DNA of 64,000 bases from Cryphonectria parasitica EP155 (Eukaryota > Ascomycota > Sordariomycetes > Diaporthales > Cryphonectriaceae): contig NW_024468912.1 in the NCBI RefSeq assembly GCF_011745365.1, positions 558,001-622,000 on the forward strand. The letters are read 5' to 3'. The notes under the pieces were generated by a model. It was not told the origin of the DNA, made no database searches, and worked only from the letters and a program-made list of their open reading frames with translations. Below are positions 30,710 to 43,603 of this stretch, piece by piece. Both the position numbers and the translations under genes were made by a program. Position 1 is the stretch's first letter. Every line of letters starts with the position of its first letter.

Positions 30710-33304
30710 ATATAACTATTACAATTACTAGCAGAATACTCTATTCTGTTTATACTCAAAAAGAATAGCAAGCTCAAGCTATATATTAACTATAAGCAAT
30801 TTAATAACATTATAATTAAGAACTAATACTCATTGCTACTTATCAAGAAACTATAAAACAGATTGCAAGGAGCATAATAGTTCATAGTTCTGAATCTGAA
30901 AGAAGCTTATAATCTGATTAGAGTAAAGAAAGAAGAAGAATGGAAAACTGCTTTTAGAATATGCTATGAATACTACGAATATTTGATTATGCTCTTTAAT
31001 TTAACAAATGCTCCAGCTTTATTTTAGGAAATGATTAATTATATTCTATGCAAGCATCTGAATCAGTTTATTATTGCCTATCTTAACAATATCCTTATTT
31101 ACTCTCGAATATTGAAAGAATATAAGAAATATATGAGAATAGTATTGCAAATGCTTCAAGATGCAAAACTTCTTGTAGAACTCGCAAAGAGCTACTTTTA
31201 TATACAAAAAGTTAACTATCTTGGATTTACAATTAAGCTAGAATGCATCAAGCTACAGAAAGATAAGATAGAAGCTGTTAGGAATTAGCTAGTTTCCAGG
31301 AATATTAGAGATATTAAATCTTTTCTTAAATACATTAACTTCTACAAGCAGTTTATTAGAAACTATAGCTAGATTGCATATTCCCTTACAAATCTTACCA
31401 AAAAGAAGCAATCTTTCAAATAAATCTTTAAAGCATAAGAAGCTTTTAACGAAATTATCAAGTATATTATCTCAGAGCTAATTCTGTATAAAGCAGATCT
31501 CTATAAATCCTTTGAAATTGAAACTAATATATTAGAATATATACTTGGAGAACAACTTAGCTAGCAAAACAATCAAGAATATTTAAGAATTATAAGCAAC
31601 TTTTCAAAGAAATTAAATAGCTTAGAAATCAACTATAGAATCCCTAATCAGAAACTTATAGCAATAATAAAAGCTTTCGAGAAATAGCAATACTACTTTA
31701 TTAGCATATAGCGCTTAATCATAGTTCACTCAAATTATAAGAATCTAATTATATTCATAATAATCAAGATTTTGAACAAGCAATAAGTTAGATAAGCAGA
31801 ATTCCTCTTATAGTTTAACTTCAAGATTGTATACTGCAAAAGCTCAGAAAACGAATAAGCAGATGCTCTTAGCAGAAAATCAGACTATCAAAATGCAGAC
31901 TTCTCGAATATACAGAACATTTTCGCTCAAAACGAGTTAGAAAATCTCGTTAATATACATAGAGAACTGAACGCTGCTCTTAAAATCGGATTCTCAGAAA
32001 AGAATCCAGAATCAATAACTTCAGATGAATAAAATAACTATATCAAGAATATATATAGTGCATCAGCATATGAATATTAGAAAGTTAGAACAACCTATGA
32101 ATGCATCAAAAAATACTGAAACTTATCAAGCTTTAGAAAAAGAATTAAGAACATCTTATAATAATGCAATAGCTGCAAGAAGAACAAAGCAGAAAGATAT
32201 AAGCTTTATAAACTACTATACTTTTTATTAGTATTTATAATTATTTAGCAATCTATCAGTTTAAACTTTATTATTAAGCTATCTTTCTTACAAGAACTCT
32301 TAATTAAAGTATAATATAATAGCATTCTAGTAGTAGTTTGCAAACTAAGCAAGTATACTTACTTTCTTTTCTATAAGAAAAGCAGTATAGCAGAGAAACT
32401 CATATATACATTTCTTAGAATAATTATTGCTAATTACAGCATACTAGAAGAAGTAATCTCTAATAAAAATAGAAAATTCAACTCAAAATTTTGAACTTCA
32501 TTTATAAAACAGCTCAGAATACATTACAGAATATTCATAGCATTTCATCTGCAAACAGATAAATAGATAGAAAGAATGAATTAAATTATTAAATAATATC
32601 TTTGATACTATATCAACTAGGAACAGAATAACTGAATTAATCTATTGCTTCTTGCACAGTTCGCTTATAATAGCACAGATATAAGCATAATAAAGAAATT
32701 ACTATTCTTCATACTCTACAGATACAATCCAACAGCTTATTATAAAGCACTGCTAGAAGCAAATATAGAAGCTGCAAACAAGAGAATCAAGAAGATTAAG
32801 AAAGTTCAGAAGAAACTCTAGTTAGAACTACAATTTATTCAGAAACAAATAGTATAATATACAAACTTTAAAAGAATTAAAAAATCAATTCTATAAAAAA
32901 AAGATAAGATCTATCTACTTCGAAAAAATATTAAAATAATCAAATCCAGTAACAAATTTAACTATAAGAAGTTAGAATTATTCAAAATCTTGCAACAGAT
33001 TTCTCCAATTAACTACAAGTTAGCATTATCTCATGAAATGAGAATATATCCGGTTTTCCATATCTTACTACTAAGATCAGCAGTATAGGAAATATTAGCA
33101 AACAATATAGCAGAAGTAGAAAACAATAAATCAGAGTATAAGATAGAAAAGATTCTCAAGCATAGAAGCATGAACAGCACAAGGGAATACCTTATTAAAT
33201 AAAAAGGCTATCTAGCAAGCAAAAACTCATAAGAACTGCAGAAAAACGTTAAAAATGCTTAGAAAAAGATAGCTGAATATTGGAAAAGGAAAACTAGCAC
33301 CTAA
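30710..33304 (+). pseudogene. Degenerate pol with chromodomain, chromovirus D
   Basis: The RT active site reads YLNN in a surviving 85-residue open stretch (31031-31288). RNase H, integrase (about 32240-32590) and chromodomain remnants (about 33120-33220) follow in the family order. Stops are dense. The sense stop TAA is at 33302-33304. Confidence 0.86.
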
Positions 33305-33876
33305 GATAATTGCTCTATTCCGAACCGAGATTCAGAGCTTTCAGAGATCTCGCTCTCCAGGAAATCCGATCAATCTATCACTGCATTTCCCACATCCACA
33401 GAATTCCAGTTAAAACCTCCAGAAGAAGAACCCCCAGGAACAACTATAAGCTCCGCAGAAACCACAGCCTGCACCTCAGCCGCCACGCACTCACACTCCT
33501 CCTCCTCCAAGCTCTCATTCACCAGTTTTATCCCCTTCTCCTGAAGAAAGCATTGCTGCTTCTTCAAACAAGACAAATGACCTAGGAACTCGGACAAACG
33601 AGCCTGAGCATCCGCTAGCTCTTGCTAATGCTTCAACAAACACTCCTCCTCTTCTACCTTTCTACCATCCAAACGAACCAACTCATCAGTAATGCAAGAT
33701 ACTGAAGCAATACTATCAGCAAGAACTAAGAAAGAGAGAAGAAAAAGCTCATAAGAAAATATAAAAATTCAACCAGCATTACAGAAACAACTTCATTTCA
33801 TACACTAAGAACAGCTCTTAACCCCATCTACTATCTTACATTGCATTCCCTCTTCCAGATACAATGAGCATAGCAT
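33301..33876 (-). pseudogene. Antisense six-cysteine accessory gene, chromovirus D
   Basis: The ATG at 33876 begins M-L-C. The motif is C-x2-Y-x6-C-x8-C-x2-C-x6-C, the Tyr being a G-to-A change from Cys and one x position now a TAG. The 192-codon frame keeps phase to a TAG at 33303-33301 overlapping the sense TAA. A 75-residue stretch (33370-33597) is still open, with an acidic Glu/Cys segment and the C-terminal NWNSVDVGNAV block, which also appears (damaged) in copies A and C. Confidence 0.72.
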
Positions 33877-34093
33877 AACTTCGTAGCCAGTAGACTCAAT
33901 ATACAAATAATACTTGAAACAACAAAGATGCAGCTTCAAGAAAATAATAAAAGCATCAGAAGAAGATTTGCTAATACAGGAATTTAAGATTCTGTTCAAC
34001 ATTTCAATTAGGAAGATATAACCATATATACGGAAAACTTGCTGAATACTTACAAAAGATCATTGAGAACAATAACTAATAGGAGGAAGATGA

Positions 34094-34574
34094 TGTTATA
34101 ACTCATCCAACATGCAGATTACAAAAACAGATTACAAGCAAACAAGAACCAGATATCATAACTCAACATTAGACAACCTACAAGGATTATATAACTCAGA
34201 GTTAGGATTACAGGCTGATTAATCAAGCAATAGAGCGATTACTAGTAATCACCAGCGCTCAGTGATCAGTAGTAATCCGAAATGATCAGTGGTGATCTGG
34301 AATGATTACTAGCAAGCAAGAGACTGAAGAACTAGGTATATAAAGGTTTACATTTCTTATTGCTAGATAGATTTTCTTCAGATAGTTCTTCAGTTGTTAA
34401 TCTAAGTATCAGATTACTCTCTACTCTGATAGCTTCAAAGGCAGTGAACACTTGCATCGCTTATTGAGACTTATATAGTTCTGTATTCAAGAACTTGATA
34501 CTTTAATACTGCTCTTATTAGCATAAACCTCTCGTATACTTAGGAATCTTCGGATTACTGCAGTGCTTATTACA
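34094..34574 (+). repeat. 3' LTR of chromovirus D
   Basis: 481 bp, starting TGTTATAACTCATCC and ending TTATTACA. U3 contains a cluster of GTGATCAGTAGTAATC-like repeats (34230-34320) not seen in the other LTRs. The bases after it (tatag) should be the TSD. Confidence 0.88.
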
Positions 34575-34810
34575 TATAGCGAAGAGCAGCTGTTCATTTA
34601 TCGCTACTTTCTAGCCAGTAACAATCCTTCTTAATGCTTGTATTGTATTTCGGAGATGAGCTGTATTAAAAGCTTCTGATAATATACTTATTTCTATGCT
34701 AAAAGAAAGATCAGTCAATTCTTTTCCCAGAAGCTATACAGCACAGAGAGATTCTTACATTCGAAGCAATATACAGAAGCTCCCAATAAATTGATCTTGA
34801 GAAATATTGA
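34575..34810. other. Unrecognised AT-rich relic between elements D and E, left part
   Basis: 236 bp with no recognisable coding. It continues to the right of element E at 42287; the E TSD attga is at 34806-34810 and 42282-42286. Composition resembles RIPped repeat, but I cannot assign a family. Confidence 0.5.
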
Positions 34811-35275
34811 TGTTATGACCCATCCAACATGCAGGTCACCCGCCAGGATACTCGGAACAACTGTTCGGAAAGACAGGGAAGGATTCAACATCTCAAGGAC
34901 TAAGGCTTACATAAGCAAGGGTTAGGATTACAGGATCAGAATGGATCAGTAGCTGATCTATGGTAATTCGGATCAGTTGAATCACTCAGATGATCCAAGG
35001 AATCCAACAACCAACACTACCAACAGAACTGAAGAAGCTGAATATATAAGAATATATTCATTACTATTAGATAGACTCAATACATAGCTCTTTAGTTATC
35101 AATCTAAGTATTCAGTTCCATATACTAAGTAGCTCTAAAGGCAGTGAATACTTGTATCGTTTATTAGAACTTGTATAATTCCGTATTCAAGAACTTGATA
35201 CTTTGATACTGCTCTTGTTAGCATAAACTTCTTTGTATACTTAGAAATCTTCGGATTGCTGCAATGCTTATTACA
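34811..35275 (+). repeat. 5' LTR of chromovirus E
   Basis: 465 bp. The U3-specific block has repeated GGATCAG/CTGATCC motifs (34935-35000). The distal 150 bp is shared with the other chromovirus LTRs. Confidence 0.92.
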
Positions 35276-35339
35276 TTTTGATAATTCTTATTCAAGAACA
35301 GTTCAGTATTATCTCTTGAGTAATACGGAATACAATAGC

Positions 35340-38300
35340 TTCTTCAGAAATCTCTTCATTCTTATATATCTCTATTCAGAAAGAATTAATTAACTAGATA
35401 TATTAGCTTATCTAGTATATCCAGGATCTGTATGAACAATAGCAGGCTTAGAGCGCTACTATTGCTAATTAATAGGCTTAGCTAGCTTAATAAGCTTAAC
35501 AGGCGCAGTTCACTTCTACAGCTATCAATAGTGCTAGAAAGGCATACAAGATAAACAAGCTTGCTATATATAATAGCAATCAGAAAACGCTATATAAATT
35601 TCTTACTTACTACAGAGCATATTTCTTGCACTATATAACTCAGTTTACTATAGAATCTGAAAAGATTATTCTTGCAAAGATTCGTTTCGAAAAGAATGCT
35701 CTTATTTAGTACAAGCTTTTTCTATACAACTACTTAGAGCATCAGAACAATCTCAATGCATATACTCAGAATATCAAGAATATATTTGATTTCTTTGAAA
35801 GCTTTGAGAAAGCTTTTAAGAAGATCTTTGGTAATCCTAATAAAGAATGCATTATAGCTTAGCAGCTCATAAATCTCAGATAAACTAAGTTAGCTTCTGC
35901 TTATATAGTTAGATTTAAGCAGCTCTTAGCAAAACTTTCATAGGAAAACAAGAATCTTATAGAATACTATTATAAGAGATTTAAAAATAATGTTAAAAAT
36001 GAAATCTCCAAGCAGAATTAGCTGAAGAACTTTGCAATATTCTCTAATCAAGCTATCTGCATTAATAACTATCTATATGAATAATGAGTAAAGAAGTTTA
36101 AGAAGAAAGAAAGCCAGATTTGGAAGTTTCCAGCTAATATAAGCAAGAAATTCTAAAACAAAAATAGCAGTTAATATAGCAATATAGCTTAGAGCAGCAC
36201 TATGCATGCTGATTCTATGAAACTCAATATAGCTAATAAGCAGTATAGCAAGAGGAATAGCATTACTTGCTATAACTGTAATAAATAAGGATATATTATA
36301 TGCAACTGCTATCAACCCCAAAAGAATAAATAGCAGCTTGTTCAGAAAGAATGCTAGATAAATATCATTCAATAATAGAAATCCAATCAATTAAGCAAAA
36401 ATATTCTCTTAGAGCAAGTATCAAACTCTATTAATTATAGAAATCTCAGCTGAACATTCTGCTATAATAACAACTGCTTAATATACCTTTTAAGTAAGAA
36501 AGATTCAGAATGGTTCCCTCAGAAGCCTTAGCGCTGCAGACAAATAGCAACAGCAGAACGAGGATGTATGCTCAGCATTTCTACAAGCAGCAGCTCGGAC
36601 TGCTCTAATATTGCAGAACAAAGTATTCAAGCATTAGAAGAAGAACTTAGCAACAATACTCTTTAATACTCTTTATTGCTTATGCTAAGCACTATAACTA
36701 GGAATATGAATAAGAAATAATACTCTCTTAGTTATTAGTATGAATACTTAAGCAATACTGGAAACGCCTTTTAAGCAATGGAAAGATCAAGCTAGAGCAA
36801 ACGATCTAATGATTCACCGGAATCTCTCATGAACAATGAACTCAAGAAGCCTATAGAAAGATTCTTCTTCAGTATTGAATAGAACAAGGAAATAACATGG
36901 ATTGAATATCTCATCTATGGAATAGAGCTAGAGAAGCTCTTCATCTACATTCCCTTGCAAAACATCGAAGCATGAGAAGATAAGAACCCTCGAATCAGCT
37001 CACTTCACAACCTATATTACGAATTAGCTTAAATCTTCTGCACCTATTATAGCTGCAGAATACATTTCTCAAACAAGATATAATATAAATAGTTCTCTAT
37101 TAGAGAATCAGAATAAATCCTTCAAGCTATTAAAGAATAGAAATTCTGCTTCAGAGAGATTCTTAATAAGTAATATTATAATGTATATATCAAGCTACTA
37201 GATAATTGCCTTATATAATATATAAATAAAAAGATAAAATGATAGTAATGCAAAATAATATTCTGCATGATTCATATTAATAATAAGATTTGCAACTAGT
37301 ATTAACAGAAGAAAGATTAGAAATAATAACAATATAAGCAAAAGCAAGCTAAGAAGCTTACTCAAGAAGCAGCAAAGCAAGCTCAGAAGAACAAATAATT
37401 CTTAACAAATTCAAAAGAATAGAATTGCTTGTAAAGAAACTGCAGATAATCAGATCAGAACAATTCCTATATAAAGCTTTTAGAATAGATTATACTTATA
37501 CTAAGTTCAATATATATATTTAAGAATATAAGTATAGCATACTATTGAATAGTAGCGCTCAGAGAAACTTTATATTCCTATATATCATCAATCAAGTATA
37601 ATTATAATGAAGATAGAAGAAATGCTTATATATTCTCAGCACTGTAAAAGAATAATCTATTATATACAACTAAGAAGTAATTAATAAGAAAACTGATTAT
37701 CTATCTATCTTAATTCAAGAATGCATAATTAGAGCTTCCTTTAATATTATGGATACAGCATAGCATGAGCTGATTATGAAACTTTTATAGCTTAAGAAGT
37801 ATAATTCTCGAATCGATTGAACTACTAGCTAGATCTTATAGAAATAAGCTATATCTAGAGAGATAATTATAATTAATAATGCAGAATCGAAGCTAGTGAT
37901 TGAAGAATATTCAGGAAAAGAAGCTTTATACAACTTCTTATATATCTTTAAGTTAGCAGAGCTAATAGTTCAAGAAGAAGAATCTAGTAATAAGCAAATC
38001 CAAACAGTGCTAGAGTGCTAATAAGTTAGCAAAATAATGGAAGCGAGATCCTTAGCAAGTTAGTTCGCTCTAGAGCAATAAGAAAAAGCTTCAGAATATG
38101 AATTGTAGATCTATACAGGAAAAACCTCGAAACTAGGCTCTTGAGCGCTCAGTTCAGCCCGGAGCGAATGCTCAAAGCTCTTAAAAACATTACCAAAAAC
38201 AACGAACGAAAAGAAGCATACTTAATAGTATCTACTATTTCTCCAGATAGCAGAAATAGTATAAGAACTAGAACCAATACTTGCAAGCATATTATAAGAA

Positions 38301-41081
38301 TATTACAAGTTTAAGAAACTATTCCAAGAAGAATTGAATATAGAATTGCTAGAATATAGCTTATACAATTACGAGATTCTGCTATAAGAAGGGAAACAGT
38401 TCAAGTTCTTTCCTATCTACAGACTAGATTAAGCATAGCTAGAAGCACTTAGAGAGTATTTTAATAAGAATCTTAAGAAAGAATATATATAATCATTGCA
38501 ATTATTAGCAGAATATCTTATTCTGTTTATATTCAAAAAGAATAGCAAGCTTAGGCTATATATTGATTATAAGCAATTCAATAATATTATAATCAAGAAC
38601 TGATATTTATTGCTACTTATTAAGAAACTATAAGATAGATTATAAGGAGTATAATGGTTTATAGTTCTGAATCTGAAAGAAGCTTATAATCTGATTAGAG
38701 TAAAGAAAGAAGAAGAATGGAAAACTGCTTTCAGAATATGCTATGAATACTACAAATATTTGGTTATGCTCTTTAGTTTAATAAATGCTCCAGCTTTATT
38801 CCAGGAAATAATCAATCATATTCTATGCAAATATCTGAATCAGTTTATTATTGCTTATCTCAATAACATTCTTATTTATTCTTGAATGTTGGAAGAGCAT
38901 AAGAAATACATGGAAATAGTATTGCAAACGCTTTAAGATGCAAAACTCTTTATAAAACCTGCAAAGAATTACTTTTATATACAAAAAGCTAACTATCTCG
39001 GATTCACAATTAAGCTAGAATGCATTAAGCTATAGAAAGATAAGATAAAAGCTATCAGAAATTAGCTAGTTTTCAAAAGCATTAGAGATATTAAATCTTT
39101 CCTCAGATATATCAACTTCTACAAGCAGTTTATTAAGAACTATAGCTGAATTGCATACCTTCTTATAAATCTCACTAAAAAAGAATAGCCTTTTAAATGA
39201 ATCTCCAAAGCACAAGAAGCCTTCAATGAGATCATCAGATATATTATCTTAGAACCAGTTTTATATAAAGCAGATCCTTATAAACTCTTTAAAATTGAAA
39301 CTAATGTATCAAAATATATACTCAGAGAACAACTTGATTAGCAAGATAATCAAGAATGTTTAAGAATTATAAGCAATTTCTTAAAGAAATTAAATAGCTC
39401 GAAAATCAACTATAGAATCCCTAATTAGAAATTCATAGCAATAGTAAAAGCTTTCAAGAAGTAGCAATACTATTTTATTAATATATAATACTCAATCATA
39501 GTTCACTCAGATTACAAGAATCTAACTATATTCATAACAATTAAGGTTTTGAATAAGCAATAAATCAGATAAGCAGAATTCTTCTTATAATTCAACTTCA
39601 AAATTATATACTGCAAAAGCTCAGAAAACGAATGAGCAGATGCTCTTAGCAGAAGATTAAATTATCGAGATGCAGATTCCTCGGATATATAGAATATCTT
39701 TGTTCAAGATAAGTCAGAAAATCTTATTAATGCATATAAAGAACTGAATGCTGCTCTCAGAATAGAATCCTTAGAAAAGAATTCAGAATTAATAACTTTA
39801 AATGAATAAAATAACTATATCAAAGATATATATAGTGCATTAGCATATAAGCATTAGGAAGTTAGAGCAATCTATGAATGCATTAAAAAATACTGAAATC
39901 TATTAGATCTTAGGAAAAGAATTGAGAGCATTCTATAACAATGCAACAGCTGCAAGAAGAATAAAGCAGAAAGATACAAGCTTTACAAACTACTGTATTT
40001 CTTACTAATATTTATAACTATTTAGCAATTCATCAGTTTAAACTTTATTATCAAACTATCTTTCTTACAAGAATTCTTAACTAAAGTGCAATATAATAGT
40101 ATTCTAGTAATAGTTTGCAAACTAAGCAAGTATGCTTATTTTCTCTTCTATAAGGAAAGCAGTATAGCAGAAGAACTTGCATATGCATTTCTCAGAATAA
40201 TCATTGCTAACTACAGCATACTAGAAGAAGTAATCTCTAACAGAAACAGAAAGTTTAATTCAAAGTTTTGAATTTTATTTATAAAACAACTTGGAATATA
40301 CTACAAAATATTTACAGCATTTCATCTGCAAATAGATAAATAGATAAAAAGAATGAATTAGATTGTTAAACAGTATTTTCAATACTATATTAACTAAAAA
40401 CAGAATAACTAAATTAATCTATTACTTCTTATACAGTTTGCTTATAATAGCGCAGATATAAGCATAACAAAGAAATTACTATTCTTTATATTCTATAAAT
40501 ATAATCCAATAGCTTATTACAAAGTACTACTAGAAGCAAATGCAGAAGCTGCAGATAAAAAGATTAAAAAGATTAAGAAAGTTCAGAAGAAACTCCAATC
40601 AGAATTACAATTCATTCAAGAATAAATAATGCAATATGCAAACTCCAAAAGGATTGAAAGACCAATTCTACAGAAGAGAAATAAAGTTTACCTACTTCGG
40701 AAAAACATCAAAACAATCAAACCTAGCAACAAACTCAATCATAAGAAGTTGGAATTCTTCAAAATCTTGCAACAAATCTCTCCAGTTAATTACAAGTTAG
40801 CATTATCTTATAAAATAAGAATATATTCAATCTTTCACATTTTACTGCTAGAACTAGCAGTATAGGAAATACTAATAAATAATACAGCAGAAGTGGAAAA
40901 CAATAAACCAGAGTATAAGATAGAGAAGATTCTCAAGCACAGAAGCATAGATAATATAAGGGAATATCTTGTTAAATAAAAAGATTATTCAGCAAGCAAA
41001 AATTCTTGGAAACTGCGGAAAAACGTTAAAAATGCTTAGGAAAAGATAGCTGAATATTGGAAAAGAAAAACCAGCATCTAG
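35340..41081 (+). pseudogene. Degenerate gag-pol with chromodomain, chromovirus E
   Basis: Gag begins near 35345; a knuckle remnant is near 36280 and the protease remnant reads LLNSSAQRN near 37545. The RT active site reads YLNN near 38855. Integrase is at about 40090-40370 (open stretch 40086-40271) and the chromodomain at about 40910-41000. The final sense stop is TAG at 41079-41081. Stops by RIP are dense throughout. Confidence 0.88.
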
Positions 41082-41628
41082 GACGATCGCTCTGCTCTGG
41101 AACAAGAATCAGGCGCTGCAGTTTCACTCTTCAGAAGGGAAGGCTAACCAAACACGCTAGAATTAAAAGCTAAGAAACTCTAGTTGATAATCTCAAGATA
41201 TCCCTGAGATATCAAGCGAATCTCCTCTTCACGAAGACTGCAATCCTCCTCATCAGCAAACCCCTCCAAGGAATTGAAGCTACAATGAATCATTTCTGCA
41301 GCACACTCCTCTAACAATCTTCGCTGTTTCCATATACAATCAAGACAAGCCTGCGACGCTAGCAAGGCTTATAGAGCAGCAGCGTTTGCCGACTCCGCCT
41401 CAGCCTTCTCGCTCAAAACCTTGCGCTTTTCGCAAATCAAACACCCTGCTGAAGAAGAAAATCAGTAATCACAGAAAACACTAAGAAACGAAGAAACCAA
41501 TCAGCAGAAGCCGAGAAATAACTAGTATTATAGCTCTAATCTAGAGAAATACACTCCTTACAACGAGAAGAGTTTTCAGCGAAACAACAGGAAGCTCTCA
41601 TCTCTCAACAATGAGCACAAGCAAGCAT
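41078..41628 (-). pseudogene. Antisense six-cysteine accessory gene, chromovirus E
   Basis: The ATG at 41628 begins M-L-A-C. The motif is C-x2-C-x6-C-x8-C-x2-C-x6-Y, with five of six cysteines intact and the last a TAT codon; two positions inside the motif are now stops. An indel shifts frame between the cluster and the coiled-coil region, as in copy C. The 61-residue stretch 41180-41365 holds the basic segment CIWKQRRLLEE. The TAG at 41080-41078 overlaps the sense TAG. Confidence 0.7.
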
Positions 41629-41816
41629 TTCAATACCAAAAGCAGAAATAAGCTCAGCAAGATGATAATGCTCTTGAGTTTTTACCGAACAACTAGAATA
41701 CAATTTGTTGATTCTATTCAACATCTCGATTAGAAAGGCATAATCATATATGCAAATAACTTATCAGAATACTTACAGAAGATCATTAGAAACAACGATT
41801 AATAGAAGAAAGATGA

Positions 41817-42281
41817 TATTATAATCCATTCAATATGCAGATTACTCGCCAGAACATCCGGAACAACTATCTGGAAAGACAGGAAAGGATTCAACATCTC
41901 AAGAACTAAGGCTTATATAAGCAAGGATTAGGATTACAGAATCAGGATGGATCAGTGGCTGATCCATGATGATCCGGATCAGTTGGATTACTCAGATGAT
42001 CCAAGAGATCCAACAACCAACACTACTAACAGGACTGAAGAAGCTGGATATATAAGAACACATTCATTACCATTAGATAGACTCAGTACATAGCTCTTTA
42101 GTTATCAATCTAAGTATTCAGTTCCATATATTGAGTAGCCCTAAAGGCAGTGAACACTTGCATCGTTTATTAGGACTTGTACAGTTCCGTATTCAAGAAC
42201 TTAACACTTTGATACCGCTCTTGTTAGCATAAACCCCTTCGTGTACTTAGGAATCTTCGGATTGCTGCAGTGCTCATTACA
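41817..42281 (+). repeat. 3' LTR of chromovirus E
   Basis: 465 bp, pairing with 34811-35275. It starts TATTATAATCC (TG changed to TA) and ends CTCATTACA. Confidence 0.92.
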
Positions 42282-42960
42282 ATTGAGCATTATAGCTCAG
42301 GGATGCTAATCATGATCGATATTTGAATAAGCCTTATATTTAAATCTTGGAAGATATCCAAAAATACTTTTCAAAGTAAAGTCAGCTTCTTTCTGCAAAC
42401 CTAAAGAATACAGTATATTATATCTCAATATCTTGAGTACAAAGGCTAAAGAGCTTTATAGAAAAAGAAAAAGATATATTTTTCTTTAGTTATCACTAGA
42501 AGAGAATAATAGAAGCAGTTGTACAGTTAATAAAAAAAATTACAAAATTAAGATAAATTAAGCTAGATTCTCAGTAGAACTGCACTATTATTAAAACTTC
42601 AGAAGAAGTTTCTAAGCATATCTTCATTTCTTTTTAACTTGTATCAAGTGCATAGAAGTAAATAGAATTCATTAGCTTAACTACTAACCTGTATCTCTAT
42701 CTAAACCTTAATACTGAATAAAGACTCAAGCGCTATTATTTGTAAAGATAAATAGCTTTTAAGCTACAATAATATAGTTACCAACTCCAAAGCTACTTTC
42801 ATCTCCTGTATCAAAGTACAGCTAATTACAGAGCATATTAATCTCCTAATCCTGGCATTAATTATCTATATTTCAGCTCTTTCAGCTATTCCAATCTTTA
42901 TATCTAGAACAGATATTTCATTGAGATATTTCAGCTTGAAAAAGATGTCTTTTCGAGAAA
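42282..42960. other. Unrecognised AT-rich relic, right part, and end of the repeat island
   Basis: Continuation of the sequence at 34575-34810. No coding or repeat family is recognised. Near 42950 the composition returns to that of ordinary host DNA, so this is the island border. Confidence 0.5.
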
Positions 42961-43554
42961 AAACACACCAAAATCACCTTCCTAATTGAGCGAAATCTGA
43001 ACGACGAACGAGAGCCAATCATGTTTTGTGGGTCACCTTCATGTTCAAATTTCTGCCCATTTTCCCCGCTTTTCCTTGGTCATCAATTTTTTTCCTGCAG
43101 AGCTAGGATCGATAAGAGACCATTTTAACAAATGGCAAACTTTAAAAGGCAAAAAATAGCAACACAAGGTCTCATATATGCTTTTGAATAAGTATCTCCA
43201 GTATCTCGGCCTTTCTAGTACATAACTAGTCAGACTCATCTGCAGAGAAGTCAAGACCACCAGCACCATGCATGTAATCAATCAATTATCATATCGCCTG
43301 TGTAGCGGACTGGCCAAGGTAAAGGAATTTTGTATTATGAGTTGACTCAGTAGTCGTTTCTGAGAAGATGAAGAGAAACTATCGATGAAGAGAGATCATA
43401 AACAATCAATTCTCGAAGACAGATTGAAGAATGAAAACCCTGCACTCGTAAAATAAGACTGATTGCACTCAACGTTGGAGACGCCTGTGTAGTTTTTCGA
43501 CCGCGAATAATGAATACACCTATTCTTCTTGACATTGTAGAGTGGTTTTCTCTA
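42961..43554. other. Intergenic, island border to BTB-like gene
   Basis: Normal composition. Small open frames show no recognisable similarity. It holds the 3' flank of the BTB-like gene and nothing else I can support. Confidence 0.5.
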
Positions 43555-43603
43555 TCAAAAATCTTCCGCAACTTCAGCCACAGGCTCTTTCGGAGGCATA
43601 GGC

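Larger units (their letters stand above)
30710..34574 (+). mobile_element. Chromovirus D, 3' half (RT to 3' LTR)
   Basis: Sequence from 30710 is homologous to chromovirus A from about 11780 onward. It ends with a 481-bp LTR (34094-34574) preceded by a mutated polypurine tract (aggaggaagatga). The 5' half was separated by the insertion of Gypsy-1 copy 2 and lies left of the window. Among the most AT-rich copies. Confidence 0.9.
34811..42281 (+). mobile_element. Chromovirus E: complete but RIP-inactivated element, 7471 bp
   Basis: 465-bp LTRs lie at 34811-35275 and 41817-42281, with TSD attga at 34806-34810 and 42282-42286. A degraded polypurine tract (agaagaaagatga) precedes the 3' LTR. The internal order is as in A and C. 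The gag and pol reading frame is heavily interrupted. Confidence 0.95.
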
